Source: Gyrodactylus bullatarudis
Taxonomy: Eukaryota > Platyhelminthes > Monogenea > Gyrodactylidea > Gyrodactylidae
Length of the DNA: 64,000 bases
Direction: 5' to 3'
Assembly (NCBI GenBank): GCA_012064415.1
Contig: SSNU01000006.1
Span: 62,001 to 126,000 of the forward strand
The notes beneath the pieces were generated by a model. It saw only the letters and a list, made by a program, of their open reading frames with translations, was not told the origin of the DNA and did not search any database. Shown piece by piece: positions 1 to 12,243 of the stretch (the stretch's first letter is position 1; every line of letters starts with the position of its first letter). A program made the position numbers and the translations under genes.

Positions 1-613
1 ATCATAAATAAGTATTTAAAGAATTTAAAAATGTTGAAAAAAACTGTTTTATATTATTGAAACAGTTTTCAAATATTCAACACTTTTTTAACAAGATAAA
101 AATATCAGTTTTTAAAACAGGTTGTTCCTGAAATATTTAAATAGAATGCTAATAAAAATAATTTAATGAAAGAAAGATATACGTGAGCGATTTCTTCATG
201 TTTTTAAATTTAATGTACTATCTTACAGCATTTTCGAATTTTATGATTTTAATCCAATATCACTCAGAGAGAGGCATAAGAAAATAATTTTTTCACATTG
301 TAACGACAACCTAATCCATTCCATTTCTCAGATTTATCCACTAGTTTTTGGAGCTTTTGGTGGCTTTGGTTTCAAATTTAATTTGAAGATTATGAAAATT
401 CTAATTATTCTCTCGAGATGTGGAGACTATTCAAGCATTTTTTCAATATTTTTTTGCATCATTTGAGATCATCTTGATTTATCTTCATTAAATTGTATTT
501 AAGATTAATTTTTATCAAAGCTAATATTCTTGTATAATGGGATTATCATTATCAAGCTTTTTAATCTTATTCAAGTGAAGATTCAAGAGATTTGTTATCT
601 TTTTTCATTCTAG

Positions 614-1093
614 AAAGTGAAAGTTTAAGAAAGCAGTTCAATCAATCTCAAAGAGACGTTCGATACATTCAGAAATTAACCACAAACACTGAAAATTCCT
701 TGCACCCGACTAGCATAAGCAATAACTATGCTAGAAATGATAAAAGTAAGTCACTTTATACTACATAATATTTCTCGAATAATCAAAAAGTTGATGCCAA
801 GTCCAGTTCAACTGCATCTTTTTTTTCTCCCACTCATTTTCTCACTAATATGAGTCAGAGTTAATGATTATTCGCACTCAAATTATTATTTATTCAACTA
901 TAAATAATCAGAAGATCAATTTTTCCTAGACCTGTTTCAGGATCATCTCCTTCAACCATATCGAAGATTGAGTCTTGAATGCTTAGACTCGCCATCATCA
1001 CCTCATCAGATGCAATCCTTAACGAATGATCGAAAAGATTCATCTAAATCTAGAGTGCAAATACATTCTAGATCGTTTGTTGGATACTTCTGA
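614..1093 (+). CDS. Unknown gene, two 3' exons (partial)
   Basis: Exons 614-745 and 930-1093 join in phase. The first follows TTCATTCTAG and ends at a GTAAGT donor; the second follows TTTTTCCTAG and runs to TGA at 1091-1093. The joined frame gives about 97 residues rich in Ser, Gln, Asn and Arg, with no membrane segment or recognised domain. The 184-nt intron has canonical ends. The 5' exons were not found and may lie outside the window or in 1-613. Support is codon texture plus splice signals only, so this could still be chance. Confidence 0.35.
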
Positions 1094-3630
1094 GATATTT
1101 TCTAATTTTAATTTTATAACTGGTAATTTTATTAATTATTATGATCATAATTTCATTAACTTTGTATCTTTGGATATTACTAGTAAAGCTTTCCTAATTA
1201 ATAAATTAGTATCATTTGCTTTCTTGCACTTATATAAAATAAAGATTGAAGCTTTCCATGTGATATCTTTAAGGTGATATTTTCAAAGATATTTTACTTG
1301 ACTCTGATAAAAATCGCTTCCAAACTTTCCCTACTTGTTTTCAACTTTATTTTCTTACATCCAATACCGATTCCAAATCAGGATGACTTCCTGTCCTGTT
1401 TACATATTCAAAATTCAATAATTTTTAGTTGTACTTTGAATTTTTACTTCTACTTTCCACAAAATCCATTTCTACAAATAATAATTTTAAATTAAATTTG
1501 TTAATCTTGCTTCTGAATCAACTTTGAAAATCCTAACTTTTAGTATTACAAAAGAAGTATTTAGTAAATAATATTGATTTATTTTGGAAATTCCATCTTA
1601 ATGATTTCATAAAAGCTTGCTCACATTTAACAATTAATTAACCAAAGAATATCTCCAAATTAGCTTTTACTGATGCATGTTTATTGAGAAAAATTCTTAT
1701 TTTCTTGAAATTATCTTGTATTTATAAATCAGATATTCATATTTTGGATTTCTTATTTTCTGAATATTCTTCACAATATTTTTACTTGTATTATTATCGT
1801 TCTAATATTTTATATCAAATCCAGACAAATATCTATCAAGTTTATAATTAAATTATGTTCATTCGGAAAATCCGTTTTTTATCGTAGTATTTCAAGATTA
1901 GTATTTTGAGATAACTGAATGAGGAAATTTTTCAATATTCGAGAAACTTAATATAGATCATATGAAAGTCTCTTGGATAAAGTACAGCTATTCTCAAAGA
2001 ATTTAGGAATTTATGATTTTTAATTCGAAATTTTTAGTCAATTTCTGAAAAATTTACAAGGTGTGAGAGGGATCAAACGTTATTTTCCAGGATCACCAAT
2101 AGATAAGAAAACCAATTATCGATATCACAAAATTTGAAAGAACTATCAATTTGAACTGATCTTGGATCATTCTTATTTCAAGCAGTAGAAATGGTCAAAA
2201 AGCAAGGAGTAGACTTCCCAAGATAAATGGATGTTTCTTAAAATCTCAATGACTATTTTTGTCTATCCTCGTCTGATGAAGATCATGAAGAACAATGTTT
2301 AATTCCTCTCACGCTGAAATCAAAAAATTCTCAACTCTAAGTTCAAAACCATGGAAAAAATTGTAAATTTCCGAATTCAACGAGAAGAGCTTCATTTTTC
2401 CTAATATTCTTGAATAGTTTTAAAATAACAGCATTACTAGATAGTATTCAGTGAATACTCTATAGAGTATTATCGCTTATGATAAGTATAATTTCTTTAA
2501 ATTTATATTTCTGTGACATAAAACTGATCGAAAATTGTTGTCTATTTCTCCAAATTAATTTTTATCTCCTTCATTTACAATTATATTCGTTTCTCTCATA
2601 AAAAAGGATTAAGGACATTCTTATGAGATAATAAAATTCAGTTAAATTTGGTCTTTAATGCAGTTTAATTTTTTAACTGTACTGTCCTTTATAAAATCAA
2701 GGACAGCAAAGAAAACAAAATTCACCTTTGTTTTTTCTATTTCTACTATTTATAGGCTTATATCCTCATCTTGAAAAAATATTATTCAATTTCGTTTTTT
2801 TCACGTAATTTTTGTAATTCGTTTCTTTCTAAAGCTAGTTGACTTGGAAATGAGAGTATCCTATTTTTATAAAATACTCGATATTTCTCTCAGGATATTC
2901 AGGAACTCGAACATTTTTTGGATTCTATTTTGAAATAAGCCATAAATTATTTTTAAAAAATAAGAGTCTCTAAAACACTGGTCAAAATTTGGTCGTTTTT
3001 GGAATTTCAAAATGGCCTAATTTCCATTTTTTTCAATTATTTTAAGATTTGAAGCAATCAAATGCTGACATTAGACAAAGAATTCGAATCCTTCTGAGAA
3101 AGTTTACCCTTTTCTTGCAGATTGCGAGTCTCTGTCAACCTCTATGTTCGAATTCAGATTCTTCGTATAATCTTGATTTAAAATATCAACATTTAAGTGC
3201 TTTTGAAATCATCGAATATATTGAACTCAAACGTTGAAAAGTGAAAATTTTCGAAATTTAAAAAAGTGCCTTATTTTGGCCATATTGAATGTTTTTTGGA
3301 AACAACTTATTGGCTCATTTCATCATGGGATCCAAAAAATACTTGTGCTCCTTACTAACCGGAGAAAAATATCAAGTTTATGTAGAAATAATAAATTCTC
3401 ATTTTCATGTCAACTTTATCTTCAGATAAGAATCTTTAATTGATCGAGAAATTATGATTCGAGCACATTTACGATAAAAATTAGTTATATATAATTATAA
3501 TTATGATTATAATCAATTAAATAATATTTGAATGCTTAGCCAACTCTATATTTCGATGCTGATTTATATTTTATACGAAATTAGTTGTACAAGCTCAAAT
3601 GTAATTTCCCTAAAATTTAAATATTTTTAG
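1094..3630. other. AT-rich non-coding stretch
   Basis: No convincing gene seen. Short open frames here have the composition expected of random AT-rich DNA. Part of it (about 2300-2420 and 2900-3445) resembles the dispersed repeat described at 3200-3445. Confidence 0.5.
3200..3445 (+). repeat. Dispersed non-coding repeat, copy 1
   Basis: Diverged member of a family whose best conserved block reads roughly 'GGCTCAT..GGAATTCAAAAA', then a CCGGAGAAAAAT block, then AAATTCTCAT. Other copies lie at 27040-27260, 28960-29175 and 51240-51490, with a reverse fragment near 4070-4150. It has no coding capacity and no clear ends. Confidence 0.5.
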
Positions 3631-3765
3631 AAATCAACTGAGCGAAGAAAAAACCCACTTCTCTTTCGGAAAACCAAAAATATTAATGACTCGAAAGATG
3701 AACGAAAAGAAAACAACCCTGGAAATAAAAAAATAGAAAATATCCAAAGTTCAGATTCCTTCTAG
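3631..3765 (+). CDS. Possible terminal exon of unknown gene
   Basis: After the acceptor ATATTTTTAG at 3621-3630 there is an open stretch to TAG at 3763-3765, encoding about 44 charged residues rich in Lys, Asn and Arg. AATAAA follows near 3870. A second frame is also open for most of the stretch, which weakens the case. No partner exon was identified. Confidence 0.2.
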   Translation, partial: KSTERRKNPLLFRKTKNINDSKDERKENNPGNKKIENIQSSDSF

Positions 3766-5295
3766 TGATGAATGAAACATGAGATAAGAGTGAATACTCA
3801 TTATACATAGTTGCCACCTTTTGTTATTACATTTAACTATTAAAAATGTATTGTTTTTAATATTTGTTGAATAAATTATGATATTCTTATCATGACGTGT
3901 TTTCTATATTGCGTTAAATTCAGATCAATAGCCAAAATTTTTAATTACGTTTCTTTATTGAACCAGAGTTTTCTTCCCTGAATTATGAGGATCTTTCACT
4001 GCTATCATTGAAAATCTATAGTACTGATCGATAATTAAACCCAAAACAAGTTTCTCACATTCGATGAAATAAGATTTATTTAAAGATAGTTGACATGAAG
4101 GTGAGATTTTTTCAACGTTTGAGCTCAAAATTTTGTCGATTACGAAGAGTTAAAGAAATAAAATTTTAAATAAAATCAACACAAGACAGAGAATTCGAAT
4201 TAGGTTGAGAGAAACTTAATCTTTCCAAGAAAATGATTTACTTCTAAATTTTAGATAAATTTTTTATCGTGATGAATCATCACTGATGATAGAAAAATTC
4301 AAGTGGTTCGATTTCCACCAATAATGATAAATTTTGGTGAACTTGGCGAATTCCCTAATATCTCCATTTTATTGCTTGAAATCTTTGTATTCGATAAAAA
4401 CCTAATTTTGGCCAGGTTGTTTTTTTCGGAATTTTTAACAACTCTTGTTCTAAATTCAAAAAATAATTTTTTCCTGACTTTCTTGAGAAAAGTATTGAGT
4501 AAAAATATTAAATTTTCATTTTCCCAATTCTTTATTAGTGGTTTCATTAATATTGCTTTAATTTTTTTCTATTTCTTCGTCGTCAATGACACTAGCATGA
4601 TAGTAGCCTCAGGGATATTTTGGGGAAATAAGACAACTCTAGTAATTATTTTCTTTCCTTTTATTCTCCAAGGAAATTTTTTATTTTAATATTTAACGTA
4701 CATGTCACTAGTTAATTAAAGCCATATAATAATTCTAATTTTATATAAGGAATTTCTTGATTATTAATTTTAAAGTCAAAATTTTTCCTTTTTTGGCTCA
4801 TTAGCCTATTATATTCTTTTATTCTATGAACAATGATGGATTATCGTGCAATTCTAGTCTTGTTTAAATACATTAGAAACATAGTAAAAAGTTAGAAGTT
4901 TACATTAACTTGTTCATTTCCTTTATGAATGATAATATTGCTAGAGAATGCATAAAAGAAATGAATTGTTATATAAAGGGGAAAAATGCAAAATTCATTC
5001 ATATTCAATAATATTTTTTTCCAGCATCCCTCTCGAATAAAAGTTATATATGGTTGAGTGTAGTAGTGTAATAGTACAACTAATATGATAGATGGATAAA
5101 TGGACAGATGAATAATGTGTATATGAGTGTATTATCTATTCTCTCGTACTCTCTTCTTTATTATATGCTATTGTAGACATATTGTTTATTGCATCCACGT
5201 GATTGGTAGATGGACGAAATTCATGAATTTTAAAATTGAGCATCATCGATTCTCTTCATAAGGCAAAATCATGAACTGAATTCAAGGGACTGCTC
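3766..5295. other. Intergenic, AT-rich
   Basis: Nothing recognisable. A 128-codon open frame at 4303-4689 has a residue mix dominated by Phe, Ile, Leu and Asn, as expected from AT-rich DNA by chance. A short reverse fragment of the dispersed repeat lies near 4070-4150. The part just before 5296 should hold the promoter of the TARP-like gene. Confidence 0.5.
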
Positions 5296-6830
5296 ATGAT
5301 AATGGAGTGCAACTCACTCCCGATATTTCTGACATCCCAACATAGATTCGGCAAAAAATTCAGTTTGACACTGAGCACTGCCTCTTCTGCATTGATAAGC
5401 CTTCTCTTCATATCCATAGCCGTTTCAAAGGATTCTTGGCTGTTTACTTATCGAAGAGACTATGACACGAATAGAAAAGGAACTATTTTGACTGTTTTTC
5501 ATTCTGGGCTCTGGCACTTTTGTAACGATTCTGTTTTCTTTCAAGAAGTCAACGAAAAGACTCCTTGGGAGAGAAGCTGGTGTGAGTTTTTCCCTTGAGA
5601 AAAATGTTCCTCTCAATTGATTTGAATTACCCTTTTTATTTTCAGTGAGTAAAGAATTAGTCAATGAAACCTGCTCTTCCATCAAGTATTTTACACCCAG
5701 TGGAGAGCCTATTAGACCTGAAAAACCACAAGATAATGTCATCTGTAAGTATTCTCTTGTACATCTTAGCATGAAGATTGTTAATTATGTTTCCATAGAT
5801 GAGATGAAACCGATGGCTTCTTTTCCAGTATTTGGATTAATTTTTCTTCTCATTGGATGCCTCTTATCAATTTTCTCTTTCTATAGAAATGAATTTAGAA
5901 GATGCATTTTTTTCAGCGGGTGTATATTCGTTATAAGTGGTGAGCAGATTCTTAATAAATTTCATGGTTGAATCTTTATTTCAATATTCCTATAGGGATT
6001 TTCATGTTAATTGGATTAGTTTTGTGCGTTGGAAGTGTCAGTCAATCATTCGATAGCTCAGCCAGTACTTTTCATACTGATTCAATTCACTTTTACACTT
6101 ATGGTTCTTCGTTCTATCTAACAGTATTTGCATTTTTTATGAGCGAATTCGCAGGAACCTCCGCTGTTTATTTATTCCTCGCTCAACTTAGCCATTTTAA
6201 TAGAATAAAAGCAGCACAAATTCAGAAAAATGATAATGAATTAACTAACTCAAATTATAACGAACTATATCAAGATAAAAGGATGACTTTCAAGGCACAA
6301 TATTTTCGATTCAAGATGAATAAATGCCTGAAATTTTTTAATTGTTCAAAAAAACATAGTCCTATCCATGATTCTGAGAAAAATGAAAGCCAATCTAGAA
6401 ACTCATCGTCTAGTCCCTCGGCAAACTTTCATCATAACTCACTTGACTGTGTAGGTTATAATGATTCATTTTCCAATGAAACTTTCAATCCAAATGAATC
6501 TGATTCTGCGTATGAAAAAAGAACAAAACCTATTCATGAAAATGGTAACTATGTTTGTGAGTGGAAATTTAACAGTTAACAATGATTTCAATTTGATCAA
6601 AATTATTCTTTTTAGGTAACGGGATTGTGGAGAAACAAAATGAAATAGCCAGTTTTTACTCATCAGATGACTTTGATAATCAAGTTTTTGTAAAGCCAAA
6701 CAAAGACTCGAACTATTCAGAGACAGCAAGTAGCTTTGATGAGCTGATGCTTAATAAGCAGATGATTTTCAAGAAATCTTATGTATTTAATTCAGATAAA
6801 GATGAGCAGATTTTAGGAACAAATATATAA
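5296..6830 (+). CDS. TARP/stargazin-like calcium-channel gamma subunit
   Basis: Four-pass membrane protein of the claudin/CACNG superfamily. TARPs are auxiliary subunits that traffic and tune AMPA receptors or voltage-gated calcium channels. Exons 5296-5581, 5646-5744, 5799-5939, 5996-6556 and 6616-6830 join in phase through GT-AG introns of 54-64 nt, giving about 433 aa. TM1 spans about residues 22-42, followed by the family's GLW..C signature in the first extracellular loop (GLWHFC, residues 71-76). Later come 'SGIFMLIGLVLCVGSV' and 'YGSSFYLTVFAFFMSEFAG', which match TM3 and TM4 of gamma subunits. The long polar, Ser/Asn-rich cytoplasmic tail is usual for TARPs, though no clear PDZ ligand is seen. 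The start could be 5296 or 5302. AATAAA lies at about 6851. Known: family role. Inferred: which channel it serves. Confidence 0.8.
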
Positions 6831-6956
6831 AAATTTTATAGGATATTCAATAAAGGCTTTCAAAAAAATAACGGTTCATGATTAACTTTTTTATTCTTTC
6901 TCAATCAGTTCCAAATTACATGGTCAATGCAAAAAAAATTAAAATTTGAGAGTAGG

Positions 6957-7920
6957 TTAGAATTGAATGAAAAATGGTGAGAGTTGTTCTGAGTTTGATA
7001 GAGATATGTAGACTGGCTTGGATGATTTATGTTTGATGACAGTTGGAGTACGTCGGGTGATGTGAATGAACACAAAGGTCACAGTACCGGTCGAAAGCCC
7101 TGGGTAAAACGGTGCCCACACAGCGGATATGGACTGAAGCCATAACCTCACTGTTTCACGACGTCGGAGGCATGGAGGGGTGGGATTATTAATCACTGAT
7201 TAATCTGATCTATAGCTACACAGCTTGATATTTAATTCTTTCTAGGGGGTATTTGCAAAACTAGTATGTCCAATGGGCGTTTATTCAGAATTAGTATGTT
7301 TTTAAATTGAAAAAATTTAAGGATGAATTTAAATAAATTCTTGAACATAGACTAAAAGTTATTTTCTTAAATCGCTGTTGAAGTCAGATCACAGGCGAAA
7401 AATAAAACATACTAAGTTTGAAAACAAAACAGATTATTTATGAGTAAAATCTAGTAATCCATACTTATTGTGAGCAAAAACATACTAAATTTGAAAAAAA
7501 AACTCAAGCACATACTAAATCTGAAATTTTTCTTACACGTACTTGCGGAAAACGACATACTAGATCTGATTTTTCAATTTAAAAACATACTAATTCTGAA
7601 TAAACGCCCATTGGACATACTAGTTTTGCAAATACCCCTTCTTTCTAGGGTAGTGGTTTTGGCATTATTAATTCATGAGAAAATGGCTACGGTGTATTCA
7701 TGTAAGGGGGATATTAAAGGTTTTATAGAGTTGAAGTCTGAGGCAGAAACACCATTCGAATCCTGGCTATGGTGTTCTTACGACTCCTAATAAGGACGAA
7801 ACGCTTCTACATCTGCCACCGCGAGATGCTTTATTATTTGACTCTTTTATAGAATTGACACTTGCTTATCCGAACTCTAACTGTTAGAGTCTAACATCTA
7901 GATTAAAGAAGAGAATCTTC
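6957..7920. mobile_element. Transposon debris split by a MITE
   Basis: The flanks 6957-7235 and 7649-7920 are noticeably richer in GC than their surroundings and read like worn retroelement sequence just upstream of the LINE at 7923. No frame stays open. The MITE at 7246-7638 sits inside. Identity of the debris is not established. Confidence 0.4.
7246..7638. mobile_element. MITE with ~65-bp inverted ends and 10-bp target duplication
   Basis: A 393-bp element beginning GGGGTATTTGCAAAACTAGT and ending in its reverse complement; the inverted match runs about 65 bp with essentially no mismatch. It is flanked by identical 10-bp copies of TTCTTTCTAG (7236-7245 and 7639-7648). Long inverted ends with 9-10-bp duplications are typical of Mutator-like (MULE) elements. 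It has no coding capacity, so it is non-autonomous. Near-perfect ends imply a recent insertion. Confidence 0.85.
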
Positions 7921-7922
7921 CC

Positions 7923-9200
7923 ATTTTCTTATCCATTATTGATAAAATTTTACTAAATTATTTTTCTTTCATTGTTCCCCTAAATTTTGATCCTTGTCAA
8001 TTTGGTTTAATGAAGGGGAAAAGTACCTCAATCAATTTATTGAAATTTACTGACCACTGCCTTGATCTGAAGTATAAGAATCATAAAGTTGCAGTTATTT
8101 ATTTGGATATCTCTAAAGCTTTCGATCGTATTCCATTCCACCTGATAATCAATTGCCTACTGCCCTATAACCCGTCAACTGCCTACCTGAATCTTCTCAA
8201 GTCTTTTTTGACGAAGAGAACTCAATTTACGTCTGTGAATAATAATTGTAGCTCAACATCGAATGTTTCTTCTGGTGTTCCACAAGGTTCAATGATTGGA
8301 CCCTTCTTATTCAATTTAGTGTTTGCCAATCTTCAATCTCCTTCCAAAGATGTCAAGTTCTTCAAATATGCTGATGACCTAAAAGTGATTCTTAGCCATC
8401 CGTCCAAGATTACAGAAGAAATGCTTGACAAAATCTTTGGATACCTGACATCAGAACTCAATAAGCTCCATCTAACTGTCAACTCATCAAAAACGAAAAT
8501 AATGCCACTTTTCAGTTCATCGTTACCTGCAAAATATGAAGTTTATCTTACTAAGACAATTAAAGATCTTGGTGTTACCTATGACCATCATCTCTCCTTT
8601 GCGCCCCATCTAAAAATAGTAAAAAATGCTAACTTTTCAATTTTGACCATGAATAATCTTATCAAATCAAAATCTCTACGTCTATTACTTTTCAAACAAG
8701 TCATTCTCCCTGCCTTTGACTATTGCCCAGGCCTGATCCGGAACATCTCAGCCAAACTCAGTTTGGAACTTGAAAAGATCCAAAGTCGATTCCTCCGTTC
8801 TACCATTGGCCCGTTCTCGTATTGGATTCTCCTTGCAAAAAGTCATCTGTTTCCGCTATGGATCCGCAGACTGTCCTTCTCCATCTCACTACAGACCCTA
8901 ACAAAAAAGCCATCTGTGTCTCCATATTCAACAAGAAACCACATCAAATTTTCCTGTATTATGACCAACACTCACTGCCTTTCTGTCAAATTTAATGTTG
9001 ACATATATTGCCTCACAGGTCTTCAGATCCGCAACATTTGCGCCTTTTTATTTATGTTAATCCCTGACCAATCAGATGTATCCTCCAACTATTTTCAAAA
9101 ACATTAATCCAGATGTATATATTTTTTGTATTTTCCCACTTATTTTGTATACCTCATTCTCATAATTTCTTAAATAAATAATCTTTCTATCAAAAAAATC
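7923..9200 (+). mobile_element. 5'-truncated LINE (CR1/Jockey-like reverse transcriptase)
   Basis: The open frame 7923-9107 encodes the fingers, palm and thumb of a non-LTR reverse transcriptase. Visible motifs: LDISKAFDRI (motif A), SGVPQGSMIGPFLFN (motif B), FKYADDLK (catalytic YADD), then a C-terminal 'LFPLWIRRLS' region. The apurinic endonuclease and ORF1 are missing, as in most dead-on-arrival LINE copies. The 3' side has AATAAA near 9173 and a short A run. Related copies lie at 43.3-45.6 kb and 54.8-55.8 kb. Clade assignment is by motif style only. Confidence 0.8.
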
Positions 9201-10371
9201 TCCATCAAGTTAGATTTATAGTAATAACCTGTGAACATACTTAGCAAGTAAATTTATGAATGGTTTGTATTGTATGGTCAACAAGAGATGGTGGGGGGAA
9301 AGTGAGGTCTTGTTTTGGACTCGTTCGTTCGAAGCCAAGAGATTCAAGATTAATTTATAATAAATTCATTGTGTAATACACATTGTGTATCTTTGTTGAT
9401 ATACATATCTGTTGTATATATCTGAGGTCTGCTGAGTTGAATTTCTTCATTAAACTTTACGAATTGAGATCGAGATGTGAGAAAACTAATAGCCCAATTG
9501 ATTACGAATGAAGTTGACTTAAGCTTTCATGAAAGCAGCATCAACGGTAGAGAAAGGAAGCTTATGCTCAAGCGATGTCGAAATACAGGACTACTGCACG
9601 GAAGACAGTTTTTCTCCAGACTCTGAAGTTCTTAATTTTTGTTGTTTAAAACAGCCGTTGTTTTATATTGATTGTAAGAGAGTAATAGTGATCTTGCGGT
9701 GGAAGCTGTCTTAAAAATCAATTTGAACCAGAAGTTGAACTTCTGAAGTTCAAAACTTAAGGCTGAGTATTTGATTTAAAACTAATGAATTAAATTTAAT
9801 CACCAAGAAATTAATTTAAAATCTGTATACCTAGTTTTTATAACAACGATTATATATATTTACAATTCTATAACACTAGTAGATACCTACCGTTAATCAA
9901 AAAATCCGCTATGTTTTGTGATGATACTCAGCTAATGAAATAAGAGAGATGATTGATTTTCGGCAGTTGACAACTTCAATTTTATTGGGACTGTGAGAGA
10001 AGACCGCAGAGATTCCGAAGCATGAGGCATCAGTGGATACTATCCACTGGATAGATACAATTTCCTTCTGCTGTCGTAGGTTACGACCAGGCCATTCAGT
10101 TTTAGCTTTGGTAGGCTCATTATTTATAGTTGGAAATCAGATTAAACGAAATACATTAATGTAACAATCATCAAGTGATAGTAATAGATTTTAATTTAAT
10201 AATAATTATTCTTCTCAAAACTTTTAGGTCAATTTTTTAGAAATCAAATTGAATCAATTTAATTGATTATTAAAATTTAAAATTAAAATTGTTTCGATTT
10301 AATTTTAAAAACAAATTAATCAATTTATTGATTGTTTATTTAATGCAATTTTAAGCGGAGAATTTTTAAGA
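9201..10371. other. Intergenic, upstream of COX6C
   Basis: Mostly AT-rich. Patches at 9430-9720 and 9960-10120 are less AT-biased, and one holds the small open frame listed at 9529. The last 200 bases before 10372 should carry the COX6C promoter; no specific element was recognised. Confidence 0.4.
9529..9714 (+). CDS. Possible small protein of unknown function
   Basis: An ATG-started frame with balanced codon use encodes a Ser/Glu/Asp-rich N-terminal part. A 27-nt GT...AG segment (about 9628-9654) could be an intron that keeps the frame, giving 52 aa instead of 61. No family recognised; it could equally be the first exon of a longer gene or old transposon sequence. Confidence 0.2.
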   Translation: MKAASTVEKGSLCSSDVEIQDYCTEDSFSPDSEVLNFCCLKQPLFYIDCKRVIVILRWKLS

Positions 10372-10647
10372 ATGTCGTCTTCACCAGCTAAACCTCAGCT
10401 CAGGGGCATGATAGAAAGAGGTGTTTACAAGAGATTTGGACTTGCAATCGGTATTTCATCTCTAGTTTCTGCTGGATGTTATTTCTTTTGGCTGAGAAAT
10501 TGGGCCATTGGAAACAAAAAGTTTTATGAGTATGTTAAATAAAAGTTTATCTCCAGAAATTATGATGCTGACAAGGAATGGCAAGCTGTCCTTAAATCTG
10601 GTGTCCTTAAATCAGTCGATTCAGAAGGAAATAGAGTTAAATTTTAA
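10372..10647 (+). CDS. COX6C: Cytochrome c oxidase subunit 6C
   Basis: Small subunit of mitochondrial respiratory complex IV, in the inner membrane. Exon 1 (10372-10529) begins MSSSPAKPQLRGMI, echoing the usual 'PK.RGLL' start, and carries one membrane helix (about residues 24-43). A 27-nt intron (10530-10556, GTATGT...CCAG) interrupts the conserved FYENYDA stretch; splicing makes GA|A = Glu and restores it. Exon 2 (10557-10647) gives KEWQAVLKSGVLKSV. Product 82 aa, normal for the family (about 75-80). Without the intron the frame stops at once, so the intron is required. AATAAA at 10648-10653 touches the stop codon, and the convergent DUS4L stop codon begins 13 nt further on. Confidence 0.85.
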
Positions 10648-10660
10648 AATAAATATTACT

Positions 10661-11716
10661 TTAGTTATACATCAATATGTTTCTAGTCACACTTTGTATT
10701 GAGCTCAAAGTATTCTGACTTTTAATCAAGGTCAAATTCGTCTTGTTCATGTCGGAACTCATCCAGAGAAGCTGATTCTGGATGTTCTTGACTGAATTTC
10801 CAAAACAATGTTTTGACCCCAATGATAGCCACAACTCGATGATTTTTTCATTGCTGGGTTTCCGAGAATCATCCAGAAACATTGCGGGATTCTCCAAAAG
10901 GCCATTTGCTGCCATTACACCATGAAATTTCATTTCCTCATGTAATGCCCTGCATTGTTTCAAGCTCTTGATATTTCCATTGAGAATTATTGGTAGAGGA
11001 CCTCCTTTTACGTGATGAATATTTGCGCTCAAAATGTGTTTGAAAATATCAAAATGAGGCGTGGCTGTATCTTTTTCTCCAGGAAATCTACAGTGGATTG
11101 TCACGAAATCTACTCCAGAGTCGGCAATGGATTTGATCAGGTCTAGTGTATTGTGAATGGGACCCTTTTTATTTTTGCTTATGAAATTGTCATCTAAGAG
11201 ACGAATTTTCGCACTGACAGAAAACAATTTTCCCTGACTTGTAGATGGGGAATTTCTTTTAATCTCTTTCAACAAACAAATTAGTTTTTCTTCTTCTCTT
11301 AGTAATTGGCAACCTATGCCTTCTTTTATGGCCCATCTTGAATAAATACATTAAATGCACAACTGTAATTACCTCTGAGGACATCCGCAATTAAGATCTA
11401 TTCCATTGACATGATCTGAGATGAGTCTACTCGAAATCCCAACTTCATTTTTGTCATTAGATCCAAATTGAGCTATAACTGGAATATCTGAGGAATCAGT
11501 AGTGAATTCGACATCACGTGCAGCTTCAGATTGAGTAAAAGATGAAGCCATTATCATTGGAGTGTATGCCACGTCAACACCAAAATCTCTAACCATGAGT
11601 CGAAAAGGTAATCTTATAATTTATCATTCTATTTGTATTTACTTGGAGTATCTTACCATTGGTGCTGAAAATTTTACAAATGCTTCGTCTGTTTTATATT
11701 GATCTATAATATCCAT
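10661..11716 (-). CDS. DUS4L: tRNA-dihydrouridine(20a/20b) synthase-like
   Basis: Flavin enzyme that reduces uridines of the tRNA D-loop to dihydrouridine using NAD(P)H. Exons on the minus strand: 11643-11716, 11373-11612, 10661-11336, separated by introns of 30 and 36 nt, total 329 aa (human about 317). The N-terminus reads SAPMVRYSK|LPFRLMVRDFG, then 'AYTPMIMASSF', 'DIPVIAQFGSND' and 'GIDLNCGCPQR|W', the catalytic-Cys loop of DUS enzymes (Cys in CGCPQ). Later 'VSAKIRL', 'VTIHCRFPGE' and 'IILNGNIKS' form the FMN-binding strands of the TIM barrel. The gene converges on COX6C with 13 nt between stop codons, so the two mRNAs must overlap antisense at their 3' ends. Confidence 0.9.
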
Positions 11717-12243
11717 AGTTTAGAGACAAATGCAGAGGATCTTAAATTGAGGTCAGCGTTAACTAAAGTGTTAACAACTTGTAATATAGTTACTATATTA
11801 TAGTATCACAAATTGTGAATCGCAATAGAAAATTTGAATAATTTAATAATAATTTGAACTAGGACTTTGAATTGTTAAGAATTTAATTAAGAAATGAATA
11901 AATTATTTTTATAAAAAATAAATTTGATGATTAAAATTTTTAATCTAGAATAAGAATTTGTAACAGTTAGATTCTAACTTACCATGAAGGCATACCTATT
12001 AATCAATGACTATAATAGCTATCAGCTATTATTATTTTTTAAATGAGTATGGAAAAAAGTTGGCAATATTCCGATTGAACCTAATTTTACTAATACAGGT
12101 ATTGAATGAGTATAATTTTATCGTGATTTTTTATTATTCTGCATAGCTACTTTTAAATACTATTATTATAATAATTTGATGTTAATTTATAATTGAATGT
12201 TTTATTCATGATTTTTCAGAGCTCTATAATAAGTTATTATAAA
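11717..12243. other. Intergenic between DUS4L and the piggyBac remnant
   Basis: AT-rich, no open frame of note. The first hundred bases should include the DUS4L promoter. Confidence 0.4.

Noticed and set aside
4299..4330. T-arm-like GTGGTTCGATTTCCAC, possible tRNA
   Set aside because: The loop is one base too long and no D-arm, anticodon arm or acceptor stem can be formed around it. No tRNA or rRNA gene was found in the window.
4303..4689. 128-codon open frame, hydrophobic, could be read as a membrane protein
   Set aside because: Composition is what random AT-rich DNA yields, an antisense frame is equally open, and there are no splice or family signals.
10530..10556. COX6C as a pseudogene stopped by TAA at 10540
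   Set aside because: Recognising a GTATGT donor two bases earlier gives a 27-nt intron that restores the conserved FYENYDA sequence.
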